From Oceanobacillus caeni (GTDB taxonomy: Bacteria; Bacillota; Bacilli; Bacillales; Amphibacillaceae): 64,000 nt of DNA. The notes below the pieces were generated by a model. It saw only the letters and a program-made list of their open reading frames with translations, searched no databases and was not told the origin of the DNA. The stretch spans positions 1 through 64,000 of the forward strand of contig NZ_JAHHXM010000010.1 of the NCBI RefSeq assembly GCF_019037185.1, in the 5' to 3' direction. Position 1 is the first letter of the stretch. Every line of letters begins with the position of its first letter. Made by a program: the position numbers and the translations under genes. Positions 25,781 to 35,158 of the stretch are shown here, one piece after another.

Positions 25781-26320
25781 TTAGGAACCCAAAAATACAG
25801 CCCCATAAATAAGAGCACCAAGCACAACATAAACGGGACTAATCCGTTTTACTTCTAAGAAATAGTAACCTGCAATAATTAATAATATCGTATGAATTAC
25901 GCCAACATCTATGTACGAATCAAAGAAAAACTCAATCGTCATGACTCCCAGAAGTACTGCAATCGTAGGGCGGATGATATGGGTTAGCTTTTTAACTCGA
26001 GGTGAATCTTTAAATTTTAATAAAATACCTAAAAGGACTATTAATAAGATTAAGGAAGGGGCAACCGATGCGAATAAACCAATGATAGATCCTATCATTC
26101 CACCTTGACTAAACCCGACGTAAGCAGCCATTTTTGTCGCAATAGGTCCTGGTAAAGCATTACCTAAAGCTACCATTTCACTAAATTCTTGATTGGTGAA
26201 CCATCCATATTTATCAACTACTTCATGCTGTAAGAGGGGGATTGTTGCGGGACCGCCTCCATAGCCAAGAATATTCGAAATAAAATTGGTATAAAAAATC
26301 TGCCAGTACTTAACAATCAC
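25781..26320 (-). CDS. Chromate-type transporter, half-size CHR protein, subunit 2
   Basis: The 179-residue protein is a single CHR domain of about 6 spans. The family motif is in FISNILGYGGGPATIPLLQHEVVDKYGWFT and ALGNALPGPIATKMAAYVG. Short CHR proteins work as pairs in B. subtilis (ywrA/ywrB type) and export chromate or a related oxyanion. Its ATG overlaps the stop of the 26317 gene by four bases, consistent with a heterodimer made at equal levels. The physiological substrate may not be chromate. Confidence 0.85.
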   Translation of the reverse strand: MIVKYWQIFYTNFISNILGYGGGPATIPLLQHEVVDKYGWFTNQEFSEMVALGNALPGPIATKMAAYVGFSQGGMIGSIIGLFASVAPSLILLIVLLGILLKFKDSPRVKKLTHIIRPTIAVLLGVMTIEFFFDSYIDVGVIHTILLIIAGYYFLEVKRISPVYVVLGALIYGAVFLGS

Positions 26321-26892
26321 GAGTCTCCCTCCTGATTAACACGTTTATCTTTTTCTCGTTCTTCTCTTGAAGGGAATAGTAGTGCATATAAAATTAATGC
26401 AACAATAACAATGGCCGGATGCAAACCCATTAATTCTATAACGATTACGCTAATACCTGTATAAAAAATTGCCATACCCCAGCCTAGGTTTATTTTTGAT
26501 TTACGGAAAAAATCCCAGGCAAGTACCCCAATCATGACACCAGCTATAGGAAGAACGCCTTTAGACATGCCATGCACCCAAGGCTTATCTTTATATGTAT
26601 GTAACGCAGTAAGTAAAAGGATGATTAAAATTGCTGTAGGTACTACGGTTGCTATGATGCTAATTAACATTCCAAAAAATCCCTTGAGACGCCAACCAAT
26701 ATAGCCTGCCATTTTTGTGTTGATTGGACCAGGCAATGTGTTCGCAAGTGCCAATATATTGGAAAATTCATCATCATCCATCCATTTATATCTTTCTACT
26801 ACTTCTCTTTGCATAAGAGGGATTGCCGATAGTCCACCACCATAGCCAAGCATACCCGCGCGAAAAAAAGCGATGAACAGATCCTTGAGCAT
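26317..26892 (-). CDS. Chromate-type transporter, half-size CHR protein, subunit 1
   Basis: The 191-residue CHR domain carries FFRAGMLGYGGGLSAIPLMQ and ALANTLPGPINTKMAGYIGW, parallel to the downstream partner. An ATG at 26904 touches the AAGGAG sequence, so translation more likely begins at ATG 26892, which is 12 bases from it. A charged tail ends the protein (REEREKDKRVNQEG). It pairs with 25781-26320 in the membrane. The two proteins are probably inserted with opposite topology, as known for short CHR pairs. Confidence 0.82.
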   Translation of the reverse strand: MLKDLFIAFFRAGMLGYGGGLSAIPLMQREVVERYKWMDDDEFSNILALANTLPGPINTKMAGYIGWRLKGFFGMLISIIATVVPTAILIILLLTALHTYKDKPWVHGMSKGVLPIAGVMIGVLAWDFFRKSKINLGWGMAIFYTGISVIVIELMGLHPAIVIVALILYALLFPSREEREKDKRVNQEGDS

Positions 26893-26995
26893 GTAGCTTA
26901 ACATCTCCTTATTTCAACTAATGTTCTGTATATTAACTATGATGTATTCATAAATGGATGTCAATATATTTATATCTTTCTAACTTATGAATACC

Positions 26996-28225
26996 TTACT
27001 CATACCACTCCTGAACCTTCTTATCTGTAGGCAATAAGAAAGTGAGAAATCCAAGTAATGGCAACAAGGAAGCCATAATCATCGTTGTTGATAATCCTAA
27101 TAAATCAATAAAGTAACCAAGGGCAACAGACCCGATGGCACCCATACCAAATGCTAGACCGACAATTAAACCAGACATTGTACCAATTTTACCTGGAACA
27201 AGTTCCTGTGCATAGACAACCGTTACGGAAAAGCTAGACATTAAGAATAATCCGATTGTTGCTAAGAGAATCATAGCAAAAATGGGTCCAACATAGGGTA
27301 ATAAAATCGATAAAGGGCTGGATGCAACAAGGGAGAATAAAATAACATTTCTTCTACCAAAACGATCGGCTAAAGGTCCTCCAAGAAATGTCCCAACAGC
27401 CCCCATTGCTAGAAAGATAAAGATATAGATTTGTGATTTGGCGATAGTAAGATCATACGAATCGATCGCATAAAATGCATAGAAGTTCGAAATGGCTGCT
27501 GCATACCAAGAACGGGCAAAAACAAGGAAAATTAATACGATAAGAGCGCTTTTAATTGCCTTGGATACAGCTCTACTATGTGTTTTAGCTGCTAACTTTT
27601 TCTTTTTCGCTTGAATTGATTGAATTTGTCCACGATACCATTTAGCAATATACGTTAAAAATACAACAGCTAAGCCCGCAATCAATGTAAACCAAGCGGC
27701 TCCAATTTGTCCAAGTGGAACGAGAATTAATGCGGTTATAACCGGGGCCAATGCTTGCCCTGAATTTCCGCCAACTTGGAAAATCGATTGTGCAAGCCCT
27801 CTTTTATTTCCCGCAGCAAGATATACCACACGAGAACCCTCTGGATGAAACACCGCGGATCCTAATCCGATAAAAACAACACTCACTAAAACAAGCCAGA
27901 AATTCGGTGCTAGTGCTAAACCAAGCATTCCTACCATGCTACTGGTTAATCCAATTGGTAATGAGTAGGGTAGAGGTTTTTTATCCGTGAATGTACCGAC
28001 TAAGGGCTGCATCACAGAAGAAATCATATTTAAGGTAAAGGCAATAAGTCCAAGCTGTGTGAACGATAGCCCCATCGATCTTTCCAAAATGGGAAACATA
28101 GCTGGAATAACTGCTTGAAGCGAATCATTTAATAAGTGACAAGCTCCGATGATGAATAAAATACGGTAAAGAGTTTGGTTTTCATCATGGGGCTTGCCAA
28201 CATCTTTATGTAGCGCTTTTTCCAA
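26996..28225 (-). CDS. MFS transporter, fosmidomycin-resistance (Fsr) type
   Basis: The 409-residue protein has twelve likely spans, with ACHLLNDSLQAVIPAMFPIL, PLVGTFTDKKPLPYSLPIG and GSAVFHPEGSRVVYLAAG; the last is characteristic of the Fsr subfamily. The central loop is basic (QSIQAKKKKLAAKTHSRAV). The E. coli homologue exports fosmidomycin, but the natural substrate of the Bacillaceae proteins is unknown. It is monocistronic: about 90 bp separates it from the CHR pair, and the exchanger gene upstream is divergent. Confidence 0.85.
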   Translation of the reverse strand: MEKALHKDVGKPHDENQTLYRILFIIGACHLLNDSLQAVIPAMFPILERSMGLSFTQLGLIAFTLNMISSVMQPLVGTFTDKKPLPYSLPIGLTSSMVGMLGLALAPNFWLVLVSVVFIGLGSAVFHPEGSRVVYLAAGNKRGLAQSIFQVGGNSGQALAPVITALILVPLGQIGAAWFTLIAGLAVVFLTYIAKWYRGQIQSIQAKKKKLAAKTHSRAVSKAIKSALIVLIFLVFARSWYAAAISNFYAFYAIDSYDLTIAKSQIYIFIFLAMGAVGTFLGGPLADRFGRRNVILFSLVASSPLSILLPYVGPIFAMILLATIGLFLMSSFSVTVVYAQELVPGKIGTMSGLIVGLAFGMGAIGSVALGYFIDLLGLSTTMIMASLLPLLGFLTFLLPTDKKVQEWYE

Positions 28226-28474
28226 TTCAAATCCTTCTTTCCGATTTACATTTTTAACGTGAAGTGGCTGGAAGACTTTCTTAAGATGAAAAATAAAAAA
28301 ATACTTGATGTTTCACGTTATATTGCTATTTTACATAGGATATTTAATTTTGCAATACTTCTGAACTAATTAAGATTTATTTCATATCCACAGACAAATC
28401 TTTCACTACACCATATAATTTTCCCGAATAAGGGTAAATTAAAAAAGATTCACAAGTGAGAGGAATGAAAAGTT

Positions 28475-29536
28475 ATGGTAAATAAATTATTCTTAATAAT
28501 GCTTATCATTGGACTACCGCTTTCTGTTGCAGGTACTTTGTTGCATTGGTCAACGGTACTTATGTTCATCATTTACTGTTTAACTATTATTACATTAGCA
28601 GGTTATATGGGGAGGGCAACTGAAAGTTTAGCCATTGTGATGGGGCCAAGAATTGGTGGACTCTTAAATGCCACATTTGGTAATGCGGTAGAACTTATTA
28701 TCTCGATATTCTCATTAAAAGCTGGTTTAATCGGAATTGTACTAGCTTCTTTAACTGGTTCGATAATAGGAAACCTGTTATTAGTAGGGGGGTTGTCCTT
28801 CCTTATAGGGGGAATCAAATATAAGAGGCAGCCTTTTAACGTACATGATGCAAGAAATAATGCGGCTCTATTGATATTTGCGGTTGTCGTTGCATTCGTT
28901 ATTCCAGAAGTATTCTCTTCTAATATGACAGCCCAAGAAACGATGAATCTTAGTGTGGCTGTATCGATTATTTTGATTATTTTATATTTGGCTACATTAT
29001 TCTTTAAACTTTTTACACATCGTGGGGTTTATCCATCAAGTCATGAAGAGGAATCTACTACTCATGAGGAAGAACCAGAGTGGGGGAAAGGGAAAGCAAT
29101 TATTATTCTTGCCTTAGCTACGTTGGCTGTTGCTTATGTGTCGGAAAATTTAGTTCATACTTTTTCAGAAGTTGGGGAAACCTTTGGATGGACGGAGTTA
29201 TTTATAGGAGTCATCATTGTAGCTATTGTCGGTAATGCCGCGGAACATGCATCCGCTGTTTTGATGGCTTTAAAAAATAAAATGGATGTTGCAGTTGAAA
29301 TTGCAGTTGGATCTACCCTGCAGGTTGCGATGTTTGTTGCTCCTGTGTTGGTATTAGTGTCTCTTTTATTTGAAACTTCCATGCCGCTTGTATTTACGTG
29401 GCCTGAGTTAATTAGTATGGTTACGGCGGTGTTCCTAACGATAATGATTTCTATTGATGGAGAATCGAATTGGTTTGAAGGGTTGGCATTATTAGCTGCT
29501 TATTTAATCATGGGAGTTGGATTTTATCTCCTTTAA
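28475..29536 (+). CDS. cax: Calcium/cation : proton antiporter, CaX family
   Basis: The 353-residue protein has eleven hydrophobic segments and the two alpha-repeat signatures GNAVELIISIFSLKAGL and GNAAEHASAVLMALKNKMD. A short acidic loop (SSHEEESTTHEEEPEW) lies between the halves, as in B. subtilis YfkE. It exchanges cytoplasmic Ca2+ for external H+ at the membrane. AGAGGAATG precedes the start. It shares a bidirectional terminator with the convergent lipoteichoic acid synthase gene. Confidence 0.9.
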   Translation: MVNKLFLIMLIIGLPLSVAGTLLHWSTVLMFIIYCLTIITLAGYMGRATESLAIVMGPRIGGLLNATFGNAVELIISIFSLKAGLIGIVLASLTGSIIGNLLLVGGLSFLIGGIKYKRQPFNVHDARNNAALLIFAVVVAFVIPEVFSSNMTAQETMNLSVAVSIILIILYLATLFFKLFTHRGVYPSSHEEESTTHEEEPEWGKGKAIIILALATLAVAYVSENLVHTFSEVGETFGWTELFIGVIIVAIVGNAAEHASAVLMALKNKMDVAVEIAVGSTLQVAMFVAPVLVLVSLLFETSMPLVFTWPELISMVTAVFLTIMISIDGESNWFEGLALLAAYLIMGVGFYLL

Positions 29537-29554
29537 AGTAACCGATCATTATAA

Positions 29555-29592
29555 AAGAAAAACCCGAACAGTTATGATTGTTCGGGTTCTTT
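29555..29592. terminator. Bidirectional terminator between cax and ltaS
   Basis: AACCCGAACA pairs with TGTTCGGGTT over 10 bp, with an A run before it and a T-rich run after it, which suits both convergent genes. Confidence 0.75.
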
Positions 29593-29596
29593 CATT

Positions 29597-31519
29597 CTAT
29601 TCTTTTTTATAAGAGTAACTATTAACATCAACTGGTTTCCATTCATCGTTTGGTTTGTAGAAACGTAATAGATCACCATACATTACTTTATCAGATAAAT
29701 CTAATTCATGAAGCACTGTTTCTTTTTGTTTAATCATTTCTTCTGTAGGTTCTTCGATTACTTCTTTTGTTTTATTATCGTAATATACCCCGTCTAGATA
29801 AGTGAAATCTTTTGTTACAAAATTCCCTTTACGGAACGGTACATAATCTTTGTGATCCTCGGAAAACATATCCGTACCCATTAGAATATAATCTTGTGCA
29901 TCAATACCTAGAAGATGCAGCATAGTTGGTACAACATCAATTTGTCCACTATATTCATGATTAGTTCCTTGGCCTTTTACTCCAGGAATCTTTATCATAA
30001 ATGGAACACGATGTAATTCAGAGTATTTAAGTGGAGTAATTTCTTCACCAAGAATCTCTTCCATCGCTTTATTATGATTATCCGAAATACCATAATGGTC
30101 ACCATATATCATAATAACAGAATCGTCATATAAACCAGCTTCTTTTAAATCGTTAAAGAATTGTTCTAGTGCTTCATCCAAATACCGAGCGGTTTGGAAA
30201 TAATTGTTTACCGTTTTATCATTAGTTTCGGCTGGTGCAAGTGTTGCTTCTTCTTCATTAATTGTAAAAGGATGATGATTCGTCAATGTCATTAAGTGCG
30301 CATAAAATGGTTGTTTCATTTCTTTTAGATATTTAATAGACTCTTCAAAGAATGGCTTGTCTTTTAATCCATAGTTAATAACATTGTCCTCACTCATATC
30401 ATAATAATCTTCATGATAAAATTCATCGATACCAAAGTGTTTATAAATTTCATCCCGATTCCAGAATGATTTACCATCACCATGTAAAACTGCACTAGTA
30501 TACCCTTGACGCTCGCCAATAATTGCTGGGAAGGATTGGTACGTGTTGTCACCTTTCATTACAAACGCAGATCCTTGTGGTAAACCATAAAGCGAATTAT
30601 CCATAATTAATTCAGCATCAGCTGTTTTCCCTTGCTCCGTTTGATGGAAGAAGTTATCAAAATATGTGAAATTCTGACTTTCATCATGTACTAATGAGTT
30701 GAGAAATGGTGTAACTTCTTCACCATGTAATTTAAAATCTATTAGAAAAGATTGGAAAGATTCTAAATGGATCTTAATAATATTTTTACCTTCTGCGACA
30801 CCAAAGTAAGCAGGATTTGGTTCAGCATATTTAGTTTTTGTATAGTTTTCAACAACGGTAATATCATCACTATCTGCTAAAACTCGTTGTGTGGAAGTAT
30901 TTGCACTTTGAATCGTATCATAAGCAATGAAATTGTATATACCTAAATATTTCACTAAATAGTTACGGTCAAAAGCTCTTTCTAACAATTGTGGTCTATC
31001 AGCTTCCGCTAAACCTAGATTAATAGTAAATACTAAGACCCCCATTGCTAGAATGGTAAGGGGTTTACGTACTTTTATACGTGTTTCAGACCAGTTCCCT
31101 TTAACCATGTTATATAAAACTATTAAAACGACAATATCTATTAAATATAAAAGGTCATGCCATTGCATTAAACTAATGATGCTACCGCCTAAACTGCCAA
31201 AGTTATTTGTTTGCATCATTGTCGCTAACGTTATAAAGTCACTATTAAAACGATAGAATACAATGTTTGCATAAAGAATGAGGCCGAGTAACACTTGCAT
31301 AATGATTAAGCGTCTACCAACTTTACGTCCTTTAGAAAATAGTGTAATTCCTAGGAGAATTAAACCTGAGCTTAAAGGGTTTAAGAATAATAGAAATTCT
31401 TGGATAGCCCCCTTCACACCCAAATCAAATTCCACTTTATAAATCAAATAAGTTTTCAACCAATAAAGAACTAATACAATTGAGAAGAATCCCATCTTCG
31501 TAGAAATTAATTTCTTCAC
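29597..31519 (-). CDS. ltaS: Lipoteichoic acid synthase (LtaS family)
   Basis: The 640-residue protein has five N-terminal membrane spans (to about residue 175), then an extracellular sulfatase-like domain. The catalytic threonine lies in EQGKTADAE (about residue 299). Other metal or substrate motifs are present: VIMIYGDHYGISDN and the aromatic WNRDEIYKHFG. LtaS polymerises glycerol phosphate from phosphatidylglycerol to build lipoteichoic acid on the outer face of the membrane. The length equals that of B. subtilis LtaS. Paralogues (YfnI, YqgS types) exist in related species, so this may not be the only enzyme. Expressed alone. Confidence 0.92.
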   Translation of the reverse strand: MKKLISTKMGFFSIVLVLYWLKTYLIYKVEFDLGVKGAIQEFLLFLNPLSSGLILLGITLFSKGRKVGRRLIIMQVLLGLILYANIVFYRFNSDFITLATMMQTNNFGSLGGSIISLMQWHDLLYLIDIVVLIVLYNMVKGNWSETRIKVRKPLTILAMGVLVFTINLGLAEADRPQLLERAFDRNYLVKYLGIYNFIAYDTIQSANTSTQRVLADSDDITVVENYTKTKYAEPNPAYFGVAEGKNIIKIHLESFQSFLIDFKLHGEEVTPFLNSLVHDESQNFTYFDNFFHQTEQGKTADAELIMDNSLYGLPQGSAFVMKGDNTYQSFPAIIGERQGYTSAVLHGDGKSFWNRDEIYKHFGIDEFYHEDYYDMSEDNVINYGLKDKPFFEESIKYLKEMKQPFYAHLMTLTNHHPFTINEEEATLAPAETNDKTVNNYFQTARYLDEALEQFFNDLKEAGLYDDSVIMIYGDHYGISDNHNKAMEEILGEEITPLKYSELHRVPFMIKIPGVKGQGTNHEYSGQIDVVPTMLHLLGIDAQDYILMGTDMFSEDHKDYVPFRKGNFVTKDFTYLDGVYYDNKTKEVIEEPTEEMIKQKETVLHELDLSDKVMYGDLLRFYKPNDEWKPVDVNSYSYKKE

Positions 31520-31678
31520 TTATTCTTCACCTCGAATGGTTTCTAGGTTAATTTAAATTTTAAATTATTTTTAGTACTTACAAATGCTAATTATAACACA
31601 TGGTTTTGGGATTAGGAAATGGGAAGTAATGGTTGATTTTGTCGAATCCATTAATAATAAGTTAAAGATATATGAAAA

Positions 31679-31727
31679 AGAGACAGTCCATTGTCCGGCT
31701 ATTGCTGGGACGATGGATCTGTCTCTA
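31679..31727 (-). terminator. Terminator hairpin of the thiamine-precursor transporter operon
   Basis: AGAGACAGTCCATTGTCC pairs with GGACGATGGATCTGTCTCT apart from one bulge and one mismatch, overlapping the stop of the ATPase gene at its 5' side. Confidence 0.5.
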
Positions 31728-32447
31728 CATTTCTTCATATATTTTCTTTTTCCAGGTTAGAAATTCTTCAGACAACAACAAGTTTACGTCTCTTGGACGG
31801 TCAAAGGGGATGATGAATTCCTTTTTAACAGTTGCCGGCTTATTCGATAAAATAATAATTCGATCGGATAAAAAAATAGCTTCTTCTATGTTATGAGTAA
31901 TAAATAATATGGAACGTTTATGCTCTTCCCAAATAGAAAGAAGCCATTTTTGCATTTTTGTACGGGTAAATTCATCTAAGGCAGAAAATGGTTCGTCCAA
32001 CAAGATTAGAGATTGTGGGCTTAACAAGCTTCGAATAAAAGAAACACGCTGTTTCATTCCACCTGATAATTGACGAGGGTAGGAGTTTTCATAGCCCTTA
32101 AGCCCGGCCCGTTCAATCATTTCTAATGCTTTTTCCTTATCAACCTTTCCTGCAATTTCTTGCCCAAGAACTACATTGTCCAAAATCGTTCGCCATGGAA
32201 AGAGGGAAGAGGATTGTGGCATATAGCTAATCGAACCACGTTTCCCATTGATTTTTTCTCTATCTAAATAGATCGAACCTCCCGATGGCTGGCTCATTCC
32301 ACCAATAATGCTAAAGAGTGTACTTTTCCCACTTCCAGATGGACCTAATAGAGAAACGAATTCCCCGTCTTTGACGGAGAAGTTGATATTGGATAATACA
32401 TGATTGTCTTCAAACGATTTGGATATATCATGAATTTCAAGACTCAT
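31725..32447 (-). CDS. thiZ: Thiamine-precursor ABC transporter ATPase (ThiZ type)
   Basis: The 240-residue protein has Walker A GPSGSGKST, signature LSGGMKQRVSF, Walker B LILLDEPFSALDE and switch ITHNIEEA, matching NitT/TauT-class ATPases. It overlaps the permease gene by 11 bp. It energises import of a thiamine pyrimidine precursor such as formylaminopyrimidine or HMP. The assignment to thiamine rests on the TPP riboswitch upstream of the operon and the THI5-like binding protein. Confidence 0.88.
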   Translation of the reverse strand: MSLEIHDISKSFEDNHVLSNINFSVKDGEFVSLLGPSGSGKSTLFSIIGGMSQPSGGSIYLDREKINGKRGSISYMPQSSSLFPWRTILDNVVLGQEIAGKVDKEKALEMIERAGLKGYENSYPRQLSGGMKQRVSFIRSLLSPQSLILLDEPFSALDEFTRTKMQKWLLSIWEEHKRSILFITHNIEEAIFLSDRIIILSNKPATVKKEFIIPFDRPRDVNLLLSEEFLTWKKKIYEEM

Positions 32448-33213
32448 ATGGATTTATTCCTTCCTCTGGTTTCCACTTAATGACCCTTTTTTCGATAAGG
32501 GTTATTAGTAAAAAGAATAATAAACTGAGTGCCACAATAACGATAATGGCTACAAAGACACGATCGGTTCGGTAGGATGAAGATGCTAATGTCATATACA
32601 CGCCAATACCTTTACTTGCACCTAGCCATTCGGAAATGACTGCGCCCATCACACTATATGTTGCAGAAATCTTTAGTCCTGAGAATAGGGATGGTAAAGC
32701 GTTCGGCCATTCTAGTTTCCGAAAAGTTTGTCCTTTTGTCGCACCAGCCATTTGAATATAGTGTTTTAAATCAGCATCTGTTTGACGAAAGCCATCAAGT
32801 AGAGCAATGGTTATCGGAAAGAAACAAACGAGCGAAATAACAATTAGCTTCGGTAGCATGCCAAATCCAAACCAAATAACAAGTAATGGTGCTAGGACAA
32901 TAACAGGAATGTTTTGTGAAATAATGATAAATGGATAAAATAAGTCCTTTAGTAGAGGCATTAAATGGAGACATATGGCAACAAAAACGCCAACCCCACT
33001 ACCAATTAAAAACCCAAGAACAATCAATTGAATAGTAGATGGAAGGTGTTCCGTGTAAATTGACCAGCTAGTCCATGCTTCTTGGAAAATTTGAATTGGT
33101 CCAGGAAGTAGCCATGATGGCATGTCAAAAATTCTAGTTCCAACTTCCCACAAGATGAAGAAAAGGATGATAGCCAGAACCGGCCTCCATCCTTTTTTTG
33201 CCATGGTACTCAT
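32437..33213 (-). CDS. thiX: Thiamine-precursor ABC transporter permease (ThiX type)
   Basis: The 258-residue membrane protein has six predicted spans and the EAA-type loop (MAGATKGQTFRKLEWPNALPSLFSGLK). Its ATG shares one base with the stop of the thiamine-binding protein gene (TAATG), and its 3' end overlaps thiZ by 11 bp, so the genes are translationally coupled. It forms the membrane channel for the substrate delivered by the ThiY-like lipoprotein. Confidence 0.88.
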   Translation of the reverse strand: MSTMAKKGWRPVLAIILFFILWEVGTRIFDMPSWLLPGPIQIFQEAWTSWSIYTEHLPSTIQLIVLGFLIGSGVGVFVAICLHLMPLLKDLFYPFIIISQNIPVIVLAPLLVIWFGFGMLPKLIVISLVCFFPITIALLDGFRQTDADLKHYIQMAGATKGQTFRKLEWPNALPSLFSGLKISATYSVMGAVISEWLGASKGIGVYMTLASSSYRTDRVFVAIIVIVALSLLFFLLITLIEKRVIKWKPEEGINPYES

Positions 33214-33503
33214 TAACGATACTTCTCCGTTAATTGATCCATGGATGCACCGTCTGGTTTATAAAAAATCTTAATTTGAGAAATGGCACTAGCACAACCT
33301 TTCTCAACCATTTTCTCATTCATTTTTTCCACAATTTGTAGTAATTCAGAAAGGTTTCCTTCCATGGTTGTTTCAAGTGGATTAACCTGGTATTTCACAC
33401 CTGATTCATCAATCACTTTAATTGCTTCATCTACTAATGGATATGTGTCTACTCCGTTTTCTGCTTTAGGAATCATTTGAATACTTAATAATGCGTTTGC
33501 CAA
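33213..33503 (-). CDS. Thiamine-binding domain protein (MTH1187/YkoF-like)
   Basis: The 96-residue protein matches the thiamine-binding (formerly DUF77) fold: ALLSIQMIPKAENGVDTYPLVDEAIKVIDESGVKYQVNPLETT-type sequence, and a C-terminal IKIFYKPDGAS. YkoF of B. subtilis, a duplicated version, binds thiamine and hydroxymethylpyrimidine in the cytoplasm. It lies between the binding protein and the permease in a TPP-controlled operon, so it may buffer or sense the imported pyrimidine. Its exact role is unknown. Confidence 0.8.
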   Translation of the reverse strand: MANALLSIQMIPKAENGVDTYPLVDEAIKVIDESGVKYQVNPLETTMEGNLSELLQIVEKMNEKMVEKGCASAISQIKIFYKPDGASMDQLTEKYR

Positions 33504-33524
33504 TTAAAATCTCTCCTTTATCAT

Positions 33525-34523
33525 TTAAGGTAAAAAGTCATTTGTAAATGCCTTTTCACTATCCAGTTCAACTTCTAATAGATCATTTTCATACATCCAA
33601 TTTGCATAGTTTTCCCATATTTCTAGCTTTTGAATTCCCCATTTTTCTGCATCATCTTGATATTTAGGAGACAGCCACTCTTGACTTGCTTTAACTAGTT
33701 CAGGGTCAAGGTCTGGTACTGCTTCAATAAGTACGTCTGCAGCTTCGCTTGGGTTTTCTATTGCGAACTCATAACCTTTGGAAACAGCACGTAAGAAGCT
33801 TTTAATAGTTTCCGGATCATCTTGTATCATATTTTCATTGGTTGCTAATACCGGAGTATAATAGTCTAATTTCTTACTATAATCCGTTAAATAATTCATA
33901 TGAAGCGGTTGGTCACGGAGCTCTGCTTTAATACCATCCCAACCATAGTAAATCCAAGCAAAATCAATTCCTTGCTCAAGTGCTGTGAAAAAGTCTGTAT
34001 TTCCGATATTAACGATTTCAACCTTCTCTACATCGGCATTATCCTCCTGCATAATCGAATCTAGTACAGCCTTTTCCACTGGTGCACCCCATCCACCATA
34101 AGATTTACCCTCAAAGTCTTTTGCAGTTGTAATATTATTTTCCTTTAGGGAAGCAAAACCAGACGTATTATGCTGAATAATAGCAGCAATCGAAACAATA
34201 GGTACATTTTGTATTCGTGCTTCCGTAATTCCTTCTTGGTAGCTAACACCAAAATCAGCATTTCCAGTAGCGACTAATTGCTCAGCACCTGCTTCTCCAG
34301 GCTGAATAATGTCAACATCTAAACCTTCTTCTTCAAAATACCCTTTATCCCTAGCCACATAGAGACCAGTATGATTGGTGTTTGGGGTCCAATCCAGAAC
34401 AAGGGTTATTTTTTTTAGTTGCTTTGCATCTTCACCTGTTTGATCTGTACTTTCTTCATCTGTGTTGTTACCGCATGCAGCTAGTACAATTAGCAACAGG
34501 CAAAAAACAGATAATTTCCTCAT
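33525..34523 (-). CDS. thiY: Thiamine-precursor substrate-binding lipoprotein (ThiY, NMT1/THI5-like)
   Basis: The 332-residue protein has a lipoprotein signal ending LAAC (VFCLLLIVLAACGN). The mature part shows LVLDWTPNTNHTGLYVARDKGYF and DVDIIQPGEAGAEQLVATGNADFGV, hallmarks of THI5/NMT1-like binding proteins. It is anchored outside the membrane and binds a thiamine pyrimidine precursor. It is the first gene after a TPP riboswitch with its own terminator, so it is repressed when thiamine pyrophosphate is plentiful. Confidence 0.9.
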   Translation of the reverse strand: MRKLSVFCLLLIVLAACGNNTDEESTDQTGEDAKQLKKITLVLDWTPNTNHTGLYVARDKGYFEEEGLDVDIIQPGEAGAEQLVATGNADFGVSYQEGITEARIQNVPIVSIAAIIQHNTSGFASLKENNITTAKDFEGKSYGGWGAPVEKAVLDSIMQEDNADVEKVEIVNIGNTDFFTALEQGIDFAWIYYGWDGIKAELRDQPLHMNYLTDYSKKLDYYTPVLATNENMIQDDPETIKSFLRAVSKGYEFAIENPSEAADVLIEAVPDLDPELVKASQEWLSPKYQDDAEKWGIQKLEIWENYANWMYENDLLEVELDSEKAFTNDFLP

Positions 34524-34595
34524 AATAAATAGTCCTCCCTGTTTTTAACTAAAAGAATAAAACTCGAGTAGGGAATAACACGAATTAGTAGCCAA

Positions 34596-34628
34596 CAAAA
34601 AGCACCCTAGACAAATTGCCTAGGGTGC
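34596..34628 (-). terminator. Riboswitch-controlled terminator before thiY
   Basis: On the minus strand GCACCCTAG and CTAGGGTGC form a 9-bp stem with a TTTTT tail, between the TPP aptamer and thiY. This is the expression platform for transcription attenuation. Confidence 0.85.
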
Positions 34629-34651
34629 ATACTTTAGTTATGTACGTATCA

Positions 34652-34746
34652 GGTATGTTCCCTACGCTGGTCTTAGCCAGATCAGGTTCTAAGGGTTAGT
34701 ATCTAACGGATACAATCTCAACCAGCAACACTGGTACCCCCACAGT
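34652..34746 (-). promoter_or_regulatory. TPP riboswitch aptamer (THI element)
   Basis: Read on the minus strand, the conserved order is GTGGGGGTACC, then GTTGAGA, then ACCCTTAGAACCTGATCTGG, then GACCAGCGTAGGGA. These are the pyrimidine-sensor and pyrophosphate-sensor helices of the TPP class. It controls the thiY-thiX-thiZ operon together with the terminator at 34596-34628. Confidence 0.95.
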
Positions 34747-34921
34747 CATCTTAAGTTGTAATTTACACAATTAAGTATTGCATAGTTTTTCTAATATAGC
34801 AAGAAATTTGTAAAAGTTTGACGATTCTTTTAAAGTTGCACAACTTGATATTGTTTATGAATATGATTTTACGTTTAAAAAATTTTTCCTTCCTATTAAA
34901 TTACCTGTTCTAATTACCCCA

Positions 34922-35065
34922 CCTAAATGGGCAGTAAGACTCCCACCTTAAACTTCTGGGGATACAAATAGGTGGGAGAACAACTGCCCGTAAAGGTTCG
35001 ATAAGTGCCGACTAACCATCAGTGGGGGATGAAGGAAAGCCTCCGCTGATGGAAGTCTTCTTTAT
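34922..35065 (+). repeat. Structured interspersed repeat, family A, copy 2 (best preserved)
   Basis: The copy starts ACCTAAATGGGCAGTAAGAC and ends GATGGAAGTCTTCTTTAT. Three stems are possible: AAGACT/AGTCTT closing the element, CTCCCACCT/AGGTGGGAG, and CCATCAG/CTGATGG. GGGCAGT at the start can alternatively pair with ACTGCCC inside. It lies between the TPP operon and a divergent efflux gene. Confidence 0.8.
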
Positions 35066-35158
35066 CTAGCTGAAATTTAGCAAAATTCCTATTTCCTTTT
35101 TACCTGAAATGCATTATAATTTATGAATTGTTATGAAGAAATAGGGGAGGGGAAGGAT

